Made by a program: the position numbers and the translations under genes
NCBI GenBank assembly: GCA_963658405.1
Contig: CAVKQI010000009.1
Coordinates: forward strand, 1 to 44,320
Reading direction: 5' to 3'
DNA: 44,320 bases
Source of the DNA: CAG-791 sp963658405
Lineage (GTDB): Bacteria; Bacillota; Clostridia; Lachnospirales; Lachnospiraceae
Notes under the pieces: model-generated
The model's database searches: none
Told to the model about the DNA's origin: nothing
The model's input: only the letters and a program-made list of their open reading frames with translations
In this document: piece by piece, positions 25,846 through 33,960 of the stretch
Numbering within the stretch: position 1 is the first letter of the stretch
Layout of the letters: each line of letters begins with the position of its first letter

Positions 25846-27189
25846 TCAGTCTGCTGATTTTACATCAATACTGTAGGCAGCATACTTCTCAATGATCCGC
25901 GCCAGGATACGCACCGCAAGGGCCATCTCCTCCACGCACACATACTCATTGCGGCTGTGCCAGTGATAGGCGCCGGTGCCCAGATTCGGGCAGGGAATCC
26001 CTTCAAAGGAAAGCCGGCAGCCGTCGGTGCCGCCCCTTATAGGCGCGATCCGCGGCTCTACGCCCACCGCCTTCATGGCGGCGACGGCATTGTGGATCAG
26101 GTGCATGTGGGGACGGATCTTTTCGAGCATATTGTAGTAGGAATCTTCTATCCGGACCTCAAAGCACTCCGCGCCGTAGCGCTCCTGCATCTGTTTTACC
26201 GCCGCTGCGAACAGCTGCTTTCGTTTCTCAAACTTATCCCGGTCATGGTCGCGGATGATGTATTCCATCCGTGCCTCATCCGGCGTGCCTGACATATTTT
26301 CCAGATGGAAAAAGCCCTCGTAGCCTTCTGTATAAAAAGGTGTTTCCTTAGGCGGCAGAAGGGCGTTGAATTCCATGCCGTAGAGAAGGGCATTTTTCAT
26401 GACGCCTTTGGCAGAGCCCGGATGGGTATTCCGGCCGTGGATGGTCAGGACTGCCCCGGCCGCATTAAAATTCTCGTATTCCAGCTCTCCGACTGCGCCG
26501 CCGTCGCAGGTATAGGCGAAGTCCACCTGAAAATGCGCACGGTCATAGCAGGCGGTGCCGTTGCCCACCTCTTCATCCGGCGTGAACATCAGCCGCACCG
26601 TGCCGTGCGGGTATTCGGGATGGGTCAGAAAGAACCGGAAAAGCTCCATGATCTCGGTGACGCCGGCCTTATCATCCCCGCCCAGCACAGAGGTGCCGTC
26701 CGAAGTGATGAGCATTTTCCCAATATGTTCAGCCAGATCCGGCATCTCTGCTTCCCGGCTCACGATCCCGGCCTCCTTATTAAGGCAAAGATCACCGCCC
26801 TGATAGCAGTCGATCACCTGGGGACGGACGATATTGGAGGCCACCGCATTGGAGGTATCGATATGGGCCACCAGGCCGATGATGGGAGCCAGATTTTCTC
26901 TCCCCTTTTCTGTTCTGTCCGGGCAGGCATCCATAAGGGCCGGATCGGGGGCCGGCAGGTTAGAGGGAAGGGTCGCGTAGACGTAGCAATACTCTTTGTC
27001 ATAATAGACTTCCGAGGCACCCATCTCCTGCAGCTCTTCATAAAGCATGCCGGCCAGTATCCGCTGCTCCGGCGTAGAGGGCGTCACGGTATAGCCTTCA
27101 GCCGACTGGGTCCCTATGCGGGCATAGCGAAGGAAACGATCGGCGATTTCCTTTTTTTCTTCTTCGGTTATATCGTTTTGATCAAACAT
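25846..27189 (-). CDS. pepT: Peptidase T (tripeptidase)
   Basis: A 447-residue M20-family metallopeptidase that removes the N-terminal residue from tripeptides in the cytosol. Two-zinc ligands are visible: His in LVAHIDTSN, Asp in VLGGDDKAGV, the catalytic-base pair Glu-Glu in FTPDEEVGNG, Asp in YTCDGGAVGELEYE, and a late His in GAYHWHSRNEYV. The dimerisation insert lies between about 220 and 340. Slightly longer than the ~410-residue norm. GGAGGT lies eight bases before the ATG. The stop codon falls inside a short AAATCAG/CTGATTT inverted repeat that lacks a T-tract. Confidence 0.94.
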   Translation of the reverse strand: MFDQNDITEEEKKEIADRFLRYARIGTQSAEGYTVTPSTPEQRILAGMLYEELQEMGASEVYYDKEYCYVYATLPSNLPAPDPALMDACPDRTEKGRENLAPIIGLVAHIDTSNAVASNIVRPQVIDCYQGGDLCLNKEAGIVSREAEMPDLAEHIGKMLITSDGTSVLGGDDKAGVTEIMELFRFFLTHPEYPHGTVRLMFTPDEEVGNGTACYDRAHFQVDFAYTCDGGAVGELEYENFNAAGAVLTIHGRNTHPGSAKGVMKNALLYGMEFNALLPPKETPFYTEGYEGFFHLENMSGTPDEARMEYIIRDHDRDKFEKRKQLFAAAVKQMQERYGAECFEVRIEDSYYNMLEKIRPHMHLIHNAVAAMKAVGVEPRIAPIRGGTDGCRLSFEGIPCPNLGTGAYHWHSRNEYVCVEEMALAVRILARIIEKYAAYSIDVKSAD

Positions 27190-27248
27190 GTGTAAAAACC
27201 TCCGATATGATTTTCAGAGAGGAAACCTGCGGTATCCATAAAAGCAGG

Positions 27249-27314
27249 TATTTGTTCAGCACCTGCCGTATCAGGGATTTACGAAGCAAATTCAAGATGC
27301 GGGCTAAACAGATA
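27249..27314. repeat. Palindromic repeat, copy C (short, reverse orientation)
   Basis: Plus-strand ends are TATTTGTTCAGC (27249-27260) and GCTAAACAGATA (27303-27314). Read on the minus strand it consists of the left end and the GCATC...TTTGCTTCG...GATACGG arm of copies A and D, then directly the right end GGCAGGTGCTGAACAAATA. The GC-rich middle arm is missing, as if deleted. It lies 43 bp after the stop of the gene at 27358-28155 and upstream of pepT. Confidence 0.75.
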
Positions 27315-27357
27315 CATAAACCAAAAGAGATGCCGCCAGGCGCTTCCTTTGGACTTA

Positions 27358-28155
27358 TCAATCCTGCTCAGGATGCCAGAACATATCGTCCTCTTCTTCA
27401 TATTCCCAGTCCTCTGTGACCTGGTAGAGGAAGGCGTTGCCGCGCTTTCCCACACGCCGGACCACGCCCAGCTGCGTCAGGATCTGTAATACCGTGGAAA
27501 AGCTTCCCCGGATCCCGGCGGCGCGACCGAATTCCGCTGCCGTAAAGGGCTCCGGCAGGTCAAAGGGAATGAGCTGGCAATAGTCCCTGGGACAGGTCAG
27601 CAGCATTCTGTCGAAAAGTGCTAACGGGATACGGTCATAGCGGTGGGACCCTCTCTTGCCGTCCCTGCTCCAGCCGTCCTGCAGGCGATATTCTTCCATA
27701 TCGATGAGTAAAAGTTCCACAGACAGATGAGGATCCGCCAGATACGGGCGGATCCTGTACAGCTCCTGAAAAGCCATATAAAAATGTCCTTTGCGGGCGC
27801 ATTTGTTTCTCTTTCCAAGCGCACCTGTTTGGGGATCGATCCAGATATTCCATTTCTCATGAGGGATCGGATAGACGATGCGGACGGGGTATATTGGCAG
27901 GAAAGTTTCGAGTTTGCCCCGCATTTTCCCAAAATTTCCGTTCTGGATTTCGATGATCTCCTGACCGGTATAGATATCCGCGATATAGCCCTCTATGGGA
28001 ATTTCCTGGTGATCCTCGTCCGGGTCTTCGAAATTTTTGACCACCGCATGCACGGTCTTTTCCTGCTGCATGCCGATGCCGTGCCTCTCCCGCTCTCCCA
28101 GGGTGATGATATTGTCCCTGGCCGTGTCAAAACGAAGCTTTTCTTCCGGTGTCAT
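27358..28155 (-). CDS. Uncharacterised protein: possible nuclease-like fold plus winged helix
   Basis: A 265-residue predicted cytosolic protein I cannot assign to a named family. Residues 50-100 read as strand-hairpin-strand-helix-strand: GYIADIYTGQEIIEIQNG, then GKMRGKLETFL and PVRIVYPI. Asp60 and Glu69-x-Gln71 could form a PD-(D/E)xK-like site with Gln replacing Lys. The C-terminal third (about 200-255) looks like a winged helix-turn-helix (TAAEFGRAAGIRGSFSTVLQ, then LTQLGVVRRVGKRGNAFLYQV). WNIWIDPQTGALGKRNKC with ARKG sits between. Nucleic-acid-related activity is an inference. The start is 8 bp from the preceding gene's stop, with GAGGTAA overlapping it, so the two are probably coupled. 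Confidence 0.75.
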   Translation of the reverse strand: MTPEEKLRFDTARDNIITLGERERHGIGMQQEKTVHAVVKNFEDPDEDHQEIPIEGYIADIYTGQEIIEIQNGNFGKMRGKLETFLPIYPVRIVYPIPHEKWNIWIDPQTGALGKRNKCARKGHFYMAFQELYRIRPYLADPHLSVELLLIDMEEYRLQDGWSRDGKRGSHRYDRIPLALFDRMLLTCPRDYCQLIPFDLPEPFTAAEFGRAAGIRGSFSTVLQILTQLGVVRRVGKRGNAFLYQVTEDWEYEEEDDMFWHPEQD

Positions 28156-28162
28156 GGTTACC

Positions 28163-28744
28163 TCATTTGCGGATCCGGAAGGGGAAAGGCGCCTTGTGCA
28201 GATGATTTTTCAGATAGGAAAAAGCGGCCTCTTCCCCCTCCTCTGCCAGCATGTGCAGGAGCTTTTCCAGTACCGCCCGGGTCTGCGGATGGAGAAAGCG
28301 GGCGGTATTGCCGCTTTCGTAGTAGGCCAGGGGATCGGAGTCCTTGTAGGCAGCGCCGTTGTAGGTCTTGCTGGCGGCGACCCGGTCCATGAACATCTCC
28401 GCCACATAGCGTCCCGGCATTTTTACCGCCGTGATGGGATTCTTGGAATGGGTGCTGTAGTCAAACCAGTATTCATAGTGGTGGCGATTGCGTCCTTTGT
28501 GGTGAAGCCATGCCTCGGAATATCCTTTCTCCTCCCGCTCTGCATTGTTGGGACTGCGGTTTCCCTGGTAGTATCTGGCGCCTACCAGAAATTCAGAGGG
28601 ACTGAATTTGGAGAGATCGTGCAGAAACCCCTGTCTGTACAGACCGATGGCAAAGCAGGATCTGCAGACCAGCCAGCGATGTCTGGAAATCGTATGAAGA
28701 TGTCCTGCCGCCTTTTGAAGTGTGATTTTTTCTTTTTCTTTCAT
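28163..28744 (-). CDS. DUF5662-like protein
   Basis: A 193-residue soluble protein resembling the family annotated DUF5662, whose function is unknown. It is rich in conserved-looking His and aromatic residues: GHLHTISRHRWLV near the N-terminus, FLHDLSKFSPSEF (about 37-49), and GYSEAWLHHKGRNRHHYEYW (about 74-93). The spaced HxxxH, HD and HH motifs suggest a metal site in a helical bundle, but that is inference. No good ribosome binding site precedes ATG 28744; AGGG is 12 bases away. It precedes the gene at 27358-28155 with only 7 bp between and follows DAHP synthase by 137 bp containing a stem-loop. Confidence 0.7.
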   Translation of the reverse strand: MKEKEKITLQKAAGHLHTISRHRWLVCRSCFAIGLYRQGFLHDLSKFSPSEFLVGARYYQGNRSPNNAEREEKGYSEAWLHHKGRNRHHYEYWFDYSTHSKNPITAVKMPGRYVAEMFMDRVAASKTYNGAAYKDSDPLAYYESGNTARFLHPQTRAVLEKLLHMLAEEGEEAAFSYLKNHLHKAPFPFRIRK

Positions 28745-28803
28745 GGAATTGGAATGCCCTGCTGCTTTGCGTGTATTTGCTCTGTTTCTTCATGCACTGT
28801 GAC

Positions 28804-28847
28804 AGAACACCGGACCATCTGCCTAAAGCAGCTGTCCGGCAGGTTCT
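28804..28847 (-). other. Stem-loop after DAHP synthase
   Basis: Three nested matching segments form a long hairpin: AGAAC/GTTCT (28804-28808, 28843-28847), CCGGAC/GTCCGG (28810-28815, 28834-28839) and CTGC/GCAG (28819-28822, 28828-28831). It lies 35 bases downstream of the DAHP synthase stop. There is no T-run on the minus strand, so it may be a 3' mRNA-stabilising or processing structure rather than an intrinsic terminator. Confidence 0.45.
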
Positions 28848-28881
28848 CTCTGTACTGTCAAAGACCGTCTGTTCTGCTTTC

Positions 28882-29916
28882 TTACCACAGATCTGCCAGA
28901 TCCAGGATCAGCCGCTCTGTCTTCTCCCAGCCAAGGCAGGGATCAGTAATGGACTGGCCGTAGTGACCCTCTCCGATCTTCTGCGCGCCGTCCTCGATAT
29001 AGCTCTCGATCATCAGGCCTTTCACCAGCTTGTGGATCTCGGGAGAGATCTTTGCACTGTGCATGACATCCTTGCTGATACGGATCTGCGCCAGGAAATT
29101 CTTGCCGGAGTTGGAGTGATTGGTATCGACCACGACACCGGGATTCTGGTAGCTGCGCTCCTGATAGAGGGCGGCCACTTCACACAGATCCTCGTAGTGA
29201 TAGTTGGCATGATTTCTGCCGAAGCGGTCTACGTAGCCGCGAAGGATGGCGTGCGCATAGGGATTTCCCTTGGTCTTTACTTCCCATCCTCTGTAAAGGA
29301 AGGTCTGCGGGCTCTGGGCTGCAATGATGGAATTCATCATGACGGAGAGATCGCCGCCCGTGGGATTCTTCATGCCTACCGGGATGCCGACGCCTCCGGC
29401 GGTCAGACGGTGCTGCTGATCCTCCACGGATCTGGCACCTACGGCCACATAGGAGAGAAGGTCGGAAAGGTAGCGGTGATTTTCGGGATAGAGCATCTCA
29501 TCGGCGCAGGTAAAGCCTGTCTCCTCTACCGCTCTGGTATGCATCTGGCGAATGGCGATGATGCCCCTGAGCATATCCTCTTTCTTTTCCGGATCCGGCT
29601 GATGGAGCATGCCCTTGTAGCCGACGCCGATGGTGCGGGGCTTATTGGTATAGATGCGGGGCACGATAAAGATCTTCTCCTGTACCTTTTCCTGTACGCC
29701 GCGCAGTCTGGTGATATAGTCAAGGACCGCGTCCTCATTGTCTGCAGAGCAGGGACCGATCACCAGAAGGAGCTTTTCGGACTTTCCTTCCATGATATCC
29801 AGAAGCTCTTTATCTCTTGCTTCCTTAATTGCTGCTATCTTTTCACTGACCGGAAACTCCTCCTTTAATTCCTTGGGGGTGGGGAGTTTACGCAGAAATT
29901 CCATATCCATATCCAT
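28882..29916 (-). CDS. 3-Deoxy-7-phosphoheptulonate synthase (DAHP synthase, AroG/F/H type)
   Basis: A 344-residue class I DAHP synthase condensing phosphoenolpyruvate and erythrose 4-phosphate, first step of aromatic amino-acid synthesis. Family motifs are LVIGPCSADN (about 51-60), PRTIGVGYKGMLHQPD, VAVGARSVEDQQHR, PVGMKNPTGGD and VVDTNHSNSGK, with the metal-binding Cys, His, Glu and Asp in expected contexts. No extra chorismate-mutase or ACT domain is present; feedback control would rely on the N-terminal ~50 residues, as in the E. coli enzymes. Which aromatic amino acid inhibits it cannot be told. AGAGGT precedes ATG 29916; the leader contains repeat copy D. aroB is encoded separately in this window. 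Confidence 0.94.
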   Translation of the reverse strand: MDMDMEFLRKLPTPKELKEEFPVSEKIAAIKEARDKELLDIMEGKSEKLLLVIGPCSADNEDAVLDYITRLRGVQEKVQEKIFIVPRIYTNKPRTIGVGYKGMLHQPDPEKKEDMLRGIIAIRQMHTRAVEETGFTCADEMLYPENHRYLSDLLSYVAVGARSVEDQQHRLTAGGVGIPVGMKNPTGGDLSVMMNSIIAAQSPQTFLYRGWEVKTKGNPYAHAILRGYVDRFGRNHANYHYEDLCEVAALYQERSYQNPGVVVDTNHSNSGKNFLAQIRISKDVMHSAKISPEIHKLVKGLMIESYIEDGAQKIGEGHYGQSITDPCLGWEKTERLILDLADLW

Positions 29917-29940
29917 TGGTTTATACCTCTTTCTTTTTTA

Positions 29941-30027
29941 TATCTGTTTGGCAGGCGGTCAAGGCGCGGAGCGCCTCTGACCATCCGCATCGAGGATTTG
30001 CGAAGCAAATCCTCGATGCGGGCTAAA
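29941..30027. repeat. Palindromic repeat, copy D (reverse orientation)
   Basis: Ends TATCTGTTTGGC (29941-29952) and GCTAAA (30022-30027). One arm is GGTCA/TGACC (29957-29961, 29978-29982) enclosing AGGCGC/GCGCCT; the other is a perfect 17-bp stem (29985-30001 with 30005-30021) and a GAA loop. Relative to copy A, the A-T pair in CCACATC becomes G-C in CCGCATC with the partner changing too, and GGCC/GGCC becomes GGTC/GACC. The third arm of copy A is absent. The right end supplies the TAG stop codon (30023-30025) of the GH13-like gene. Confidence 0.85.
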
Positions 30028-32020
30028 TCGACATATTATTGTTATTTTTATTTGTTACTGTATTTTGGCGAGTGTTACCTTCTTCTTTCTCCCCGGAGCT
30101 CTCCTTTTCCTTGGCCGGAGCCGCCGGGACGATCGTCAGAAGCTTAATGGACCTGGCTGCCGTCTGCACGGCCTTCTGGTCCTCCAAAAGCTGGGGCTCC
30201 TGCAAGAAGCTCCTCGAAAGAGAAGTATCTGCCGCCAGGGCCCATTTTCTGTCATGGGGGAGGTTGGGGAGTCCCAGACTCTGGGGCTTCCAGTGCATGT
30301 TGACGGCAATATAGAGAAGAGAGATTTCCTCTCCTTTCGTAAAAGATCCCTTGGCATAATTCTCACAAAGCAGGATCCCCGCAGTATGGGAATAGGCGGA
30401 GAGCTCCGGTTTCCAGGGCTCCTGCCCATGCAGGGAGACGTCCGGGTAGCCGCAGGATAAATAATCCGTATAGCGAAAAGCCCTGTCCGTGGAAAAAACA
30501 GGATGCTCCCTTCGGAATCTCGAAAGATCCTCCAGATACTCCTGCAGCATCCTGGCATCGGCGTTGTTGTTCCAGCGCACCCATCCCAACTCATTGTCCT
30601 GGCAGTAGGGATTGTTGTTGCCGTTTTGAGAATTCAGACACTCATCGCCGGCCCGCAGCAGGGGATATCCCCGAGATAAGAGCAAAAGCAGCAGCATGTT
30701 CTTCATCTGGCACATGCGCAGCTTCCTGATCTCGCCCTTTCTGGTCCTGCCCTCGAGACCGCAGTTCCAGCTGTCGTTCTGATCGGTGCCGTCCTTGTTT
30801 TCTTCGCCGTTGTCCTCATTGTGCTTGTGGCTGTAGGAAACTAAGTCCGCCAGGGTAAAGCCGTCGTAATTGGTGACAAAGTGCAGGGATTTCCTGCTTC
30901 CTGCCGGCTGCAGGAAGCTTCTTAAAAATGGCTCCAGGGTGAAGTCATCTCCCTTGGCAAAGCGCCGCAGCAGACTTCGGTATCCTTCTTCTATCTGCAC
31001 CAGATGATCTGTCTGCTGCAGATAAAAAGGAGAAGTCATCTCCTGCTGTCTGATCTGCTGACAGAAAGCATCATCAAAGGCACTGCTGTAGAGCAGGGTA
31101 TCTCCCAAGGCCGGATCGCAGGCCAACTCCCGCAGGGGCAGACCGTCGCCGATGAGGTAAAATCCATCGATACCGTAATAGCGCACATAGTACCTGGCGG
31201 CGTCCTGCATCATGGAGGAGGGAATGCTGCCGGTAAAATGCATCTGCAGCACCACCTCGATCCCTGCCAGATGCAGGGATCGGACCATATCGGCAAAGGC
31301 AATCCGGGGATCCTTCCCGCTGCCGGCATAGCTTTTCTTAGGGGCGAAGTAATAACCCTCTCCAAAGCCCCAGAAATTTACGGGATTTTCGCCCCGGTGT
31401 CTGACCTGCGCCAGTTCATAAACCGGCATCAGGATCACCGTGGTCACGCCTAGGCGCTGCAGGTGGGGGATCTGTTCGCAGACACCGGCAAAGGTGCCCC
31501 TTTTCTGGACTTGCGCACTCTTATCCCTGGTAAATCCCCGGACATGCAGGCAGTAAAAGATCCGATCCTGTCCTGCTTTCTTTGGCAGCGGCCGCATGGC
31601 TTCCGCTCCCTGTATCAGCTCCTTTTCATCAAAAAATGCCCCCATGGCAGCAGCGCCCTCCGGCATTTTCTGATTCTGACCTCTTATTTTGTATTTCTTT
31701 TTGATGGGGAGGATCGCTGTCGCATAAGGATCGGTATAGCTCTTCTCTCCCAGGTAATAATTGTAATACCAGTCTTTACCGGACAGTTCCGGGACCTTTG
31801 CAGAGCACAGGCTTCCCAGAAAGCAGTCTTCGGTAAAAGGAATCCTGACGGCTGTGCTCGTCCTCTTGCTGTAAAGGAGCACGCCGCATTCCTCTTTCTG
31901 ATCAGGCTTGCCCGGTGCAGATCCTCTTCGAATCGCCGTCGTAAAGCAAATCCCATCTTCCTCTGCCTTTGTGCCCGGTTTGCACCCAAAGGCCGGAATG
32001 ACCGCATACTTATTCTTCAT
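30023..32020 (-). CDS. GlgX/isoamylase-like GH13 protein with degenerate active site
   Basis: A 665-residue relative of glycogen debranching enzymes (GH13 GlgX/TreX type). Fold markers are clear: IFYCLHVRGFT (154-164), RGTFAGVCEQIPHLQRLGVT, NFWGFGEGYYFAPK (215-228), DGFTLADLVSY (386-396), NDSWNCGLEG, LLRAGDE and NGNNNPYCQDNELGW. The catalytic set is not: region I reads GIEVVLQMHFT instead of a DVVYNHT-like motif; region II reads DGFYLI (285-290) where DGFRFD is expected, so the nucleophile Asp is Ile290; the general-acid Glu aligns with Ser313; region IV reads NYD instead of HD. Glucan binding without hydrolysis is a reasonable guess. ATG 32020 is chosen over GTG 32026. The stop lies in repeat copy D. 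Confidence 0.85.
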   Translation of the reverse strand: MKNKYAVIPAFGCKPGTKAEEDGICFTTAIRRGSAPGKPDQKEECGVLLYSKRTSTAVRIPFTEDCFLGSLCSAKVPELSGKDWYYNYYLGEKSYTDPYATAILPIKKKYKIRGQNQKMPEGAAAMGAFFDEKELIQGAEAMRPLPKKAGQDRIFYCLHVRGFTRDKSAQVQKRGTFAGVCEQIPHLQRLGVTTVILMPVYELAQVRHRGENPVNFWGFGEGYYFAPKKSYAGSGKDPRIAFADMVRSLHLAGIEVVLQMHFTGSIPSSMMQDAARYYVRYYGIDGFYLIGDGLPLRELACDPALGDTLLYSSAFDDAFCQQIRQQEMTSPFYLQQTDHLVQIEEGYRSLLRRFAKGDDFTLEPFLRSFLQPAGSRKSLHFVTNYDGFTLADLVSYSHKHNEDNGEENKDGTDQNDSWNCGLEGRTRKGEIRKLRMCQMKNMLLLLLLSRGYPLLRAGDECLNSQNGNNNPYCQDNELGWVRWNNNADARMLQEYLEDLSRFRREHPVFSTDRAFRYTDYLSCGYPDVSLHGQEPWKPELSAYSHTAGILLCENYAKGSFTKGEEISLLYIAVNMHWKPQSLGLPNLPHDRKWALAADTSLSRSFLQEPQLLEDQKAVQTAARSIKLLTIVPAAPAKEKESSGEKEEGNTRQNTVTNKNNNNMSI

Positions 32021-32106
32021 AATCACTCTTTCAATGACGGTATACGCCGGAATCGATCACTTTTTCCCCGGCATCGGATAAACATTCAGTGCTAAGTTTA
32101 TCATAT

Positions 32107-33960
32107 TTAAAGAAGTGATACAAGAAATCTGGAAACCGGTACAGGCTGCAGTTTCGTGCCGGTGACATAGAAAAGGAAAAGACGCTCCCTGGCTCTGGTG
32201 ATCGCCACATAGAAAAGTCTTCGCTCCTCTTCGATCATGGCCGGGGTATCCGCCTGTCTGGAGGGAAGGATGCCCTCATTTAAGTCAGGCAGAAAGACCG
32301 TATCAAATTCGAGGCCCTTTGCTCCGTGCATGGTAAGAATATGAACGCCCTGCTCTGTCCGCTGCACGGCGGGAAGTGCTTTGTTTTCCTGGCGATTATA
32401 ACACGCCTGTATCTGCGCCTGCAGGTAATCAAGAAGCTCCTGCTGACGCTGCATGGACCGGGCCTTTTCCTTCAGACTGTCAAAAAGAGCCGCCGCGTCT
32501 GCAGGCGATATTCCTTTTGTCTTCATCCAGCTTTCCAGAGCGGTGGTCTTTCTTAAATAGGCCAGCGCATAGGCAGGCCGCATTTTCCCCATACTGTCGC
32601 AGCATGAGAGAAAACCGGCCAGAGCCGACGCAGAAGCCGGCGTATTTCGCACAGCTTCCTGCATCTGCTGTCTCGTCACCGTCTCGCCGGATGCAATGGA
32701 CCTTGGCAGATACCGCTCCGGCCGGTTCATGATCAGGTAGAGGTCCTTTCTTCGTACGATGCCGCGCCCTAAGTCTGCCGAAAACCGGATGTAGGCAGCT
32801 ACCGTCTCATAGAAAAGAAGACTTCTCGTATCCGCCTGCTTATACAGACTTTCCTGCGCGCAGGGGATCTTCGCCTTTGCCAGCGCTTCATAGATGCGCT
32901 GTCCCTGCAGATGGGTCCTGATGATGATGGCCGTCTGCAGCAGTTCCTCTTTTGGCTTCTTTTCTAGTTCGCGGATGAGGAAGGCATATTCCTCCTCGGG
33001 AGAGAGGAAACCCATTTTCTCCACTTCTCTGCCCTCTTCCCGCACAGCCTTTACTTCCTTGGAAAGGCGGTCGTGATTTTGACAGATCACCTTCTGGGAA
33101 AGAGAAGTGATCCGCTGGCTGCATCGGTAATTATGCCGCAGTTGGATGCAGCGGCAGGCCGGATGATCGGTGAGAAAACGGCGCATGATCCCCGGGGCAG
33201 CGCCCCGAAAGCCGTAGATGGACTGGTCGTCATCTCCCACGACAAAAAGATTGGCACTCTCCCCTGCCAGGAGACGCAGGATCTCATACTGGGAGCCGTT
33301 GATGTCCTGGAATTCATCCACCAGGATCCATGGAAAACGCTGCTGCCACCGCCTAAGAACCTCCCTTTTGCGCCGCAGCAGCCTGCCGCACTCCAGGATC
33401 ATATCGTCAAAGTCTAAAAGCCCCCGTTCCCGGAGCTGGCTGTCATATCTTTGTCGTATCAGCTTAAATTCCTGCTCGGTAAGAAGCGGCAGAGTATATT
33501 TTGCATCAGGATTGCTCTTTGCCTTGGAGATGGCAGCGCCGAGGGCTCTGATCTCATCTTTTGTCGGTGTATTGCCGTGGACATCTTCCCAGAGTCTTCT
33601 AAGCAGGCCGATCTGAAAGGCAGCAGAAACAAGCTGCGGGGCAGGTGCAGCTTCTCTTTGCAGAATATGATAAAAAACGGAATGGAAAGTACCGAAGGAA
33701 ACCTCCGGATATTGATGATGGGATTTCTGAAGAAAGCGCTGCTGCATTTCTCCGGCAGCGGCTTTGGAAAATGTCAGTACCAGAATGGAGGATGGAGGTA
33801 CGTGACAGGAAGTGATGAGAGAAAGAATGCGCTGTACGATGACAAAGGTCTTGCCGCTGCCCGGGCCTGCCAGTACCTGACAGGGCCCGGCGCCGTGGCA
33901 AATGGCTTTCTGCTGAAAAGGGTCTGCGCCGGACGGACCGGCTGTCTGACTCTTATGCAG
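32107..33960 (-). CDS. UvrD/Rep-family superfamily 1 DNA helicase, apparent CTG start
   Basis: A predicted 617-residue 3'-to-5' SF1 DNA helicase. The longest ATG-initiated frame begins at 33747 and would lack Walker A, but the frame stays open upstream to a TGA at 33967-33969 and encodes FQQKAI (the Q-motif region) and AGPGSGKT, intact Walker A at residues 31-38. No ATG, GTG or TTG occurs in that stretch; a CTG at 33960 has AAAAAGGTGA seven bases upstream and is the best start. Later motifs are complete: LVDEFQDING, VGDDDQSIYGFRGA, TMHGAKGLEFDTVFL and RRLFYVAITRAR. Shorter than UvrD/PcrA (about 720), mainly at the C-terminus. The start overlaps the gltX end by 8 bp. Confidence 0.88.
   Translation of the reverse strand: MHKSQTAGPSGADPFQQKAICHGAGPCQVLAGPGSGKTFVIVQRILSLITSCHVPPSSILVLTFSKAAAGEMQQRFLQKSHHQYPEVSFGTFHSVFYHILQREAAPAPQLVSAAFQIGLLRRLWEDVHGNTPTKDEIRALGAAISKAKSNPDAKYTLPLLTEQEFKLIRQRYDSQLRERGLLDFDDMILECGRLLRRKREVLRRWQQRFPWILVDEFQDINGSQYEILRLLAGESANLFVVGDDDQSIYGFRGAAPGIMRRFLTDHPACRCIQLRHNYRCSQRITSLSQKVICQNHDRLSKEVKAVREEGREVEKMGFLSPEEEYAFLIRELEKKPKEELLQTAIIIRTHLQGQRIYEALAKAKIPCAQESLYKQADTRSLLFYETVAAYIRFSADLGRGIVRRKDLYLIMNRPERYLPRSIASGETVTRQQMQEAVRNTPASASALAGFLSCCDSMGKMRPAYALAYLRKTTALESWMKTKGISPADAAALFDSLKEKARSMQRQQELLDYLQAQIQACYNRQENKALPAVQRTEQGVHILTMHGAKGLEFDTVFLPDLNEGILPSRQADTPAMIEEERRLFYVAITRARERLFLFYVTGTKLQPVPVSRFLVSLL

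Noticed and set aside
25846..25863. AAATCAG/CTGATTT inverted repeat over the pepT stop codon as a terminator
   Set aside because: The stem is short and AT-rich and is followed on the minus strand by an A-run, not a T-run.
29945..29975. TTGACC followed by TAAAAA at the end of repeat copy D as a portable promoter for DAHP synthase
   Set aside because: Spacing to the better TATAAA is only 14 bp, and at 16 bp the -10 is poor; insufficient to call.
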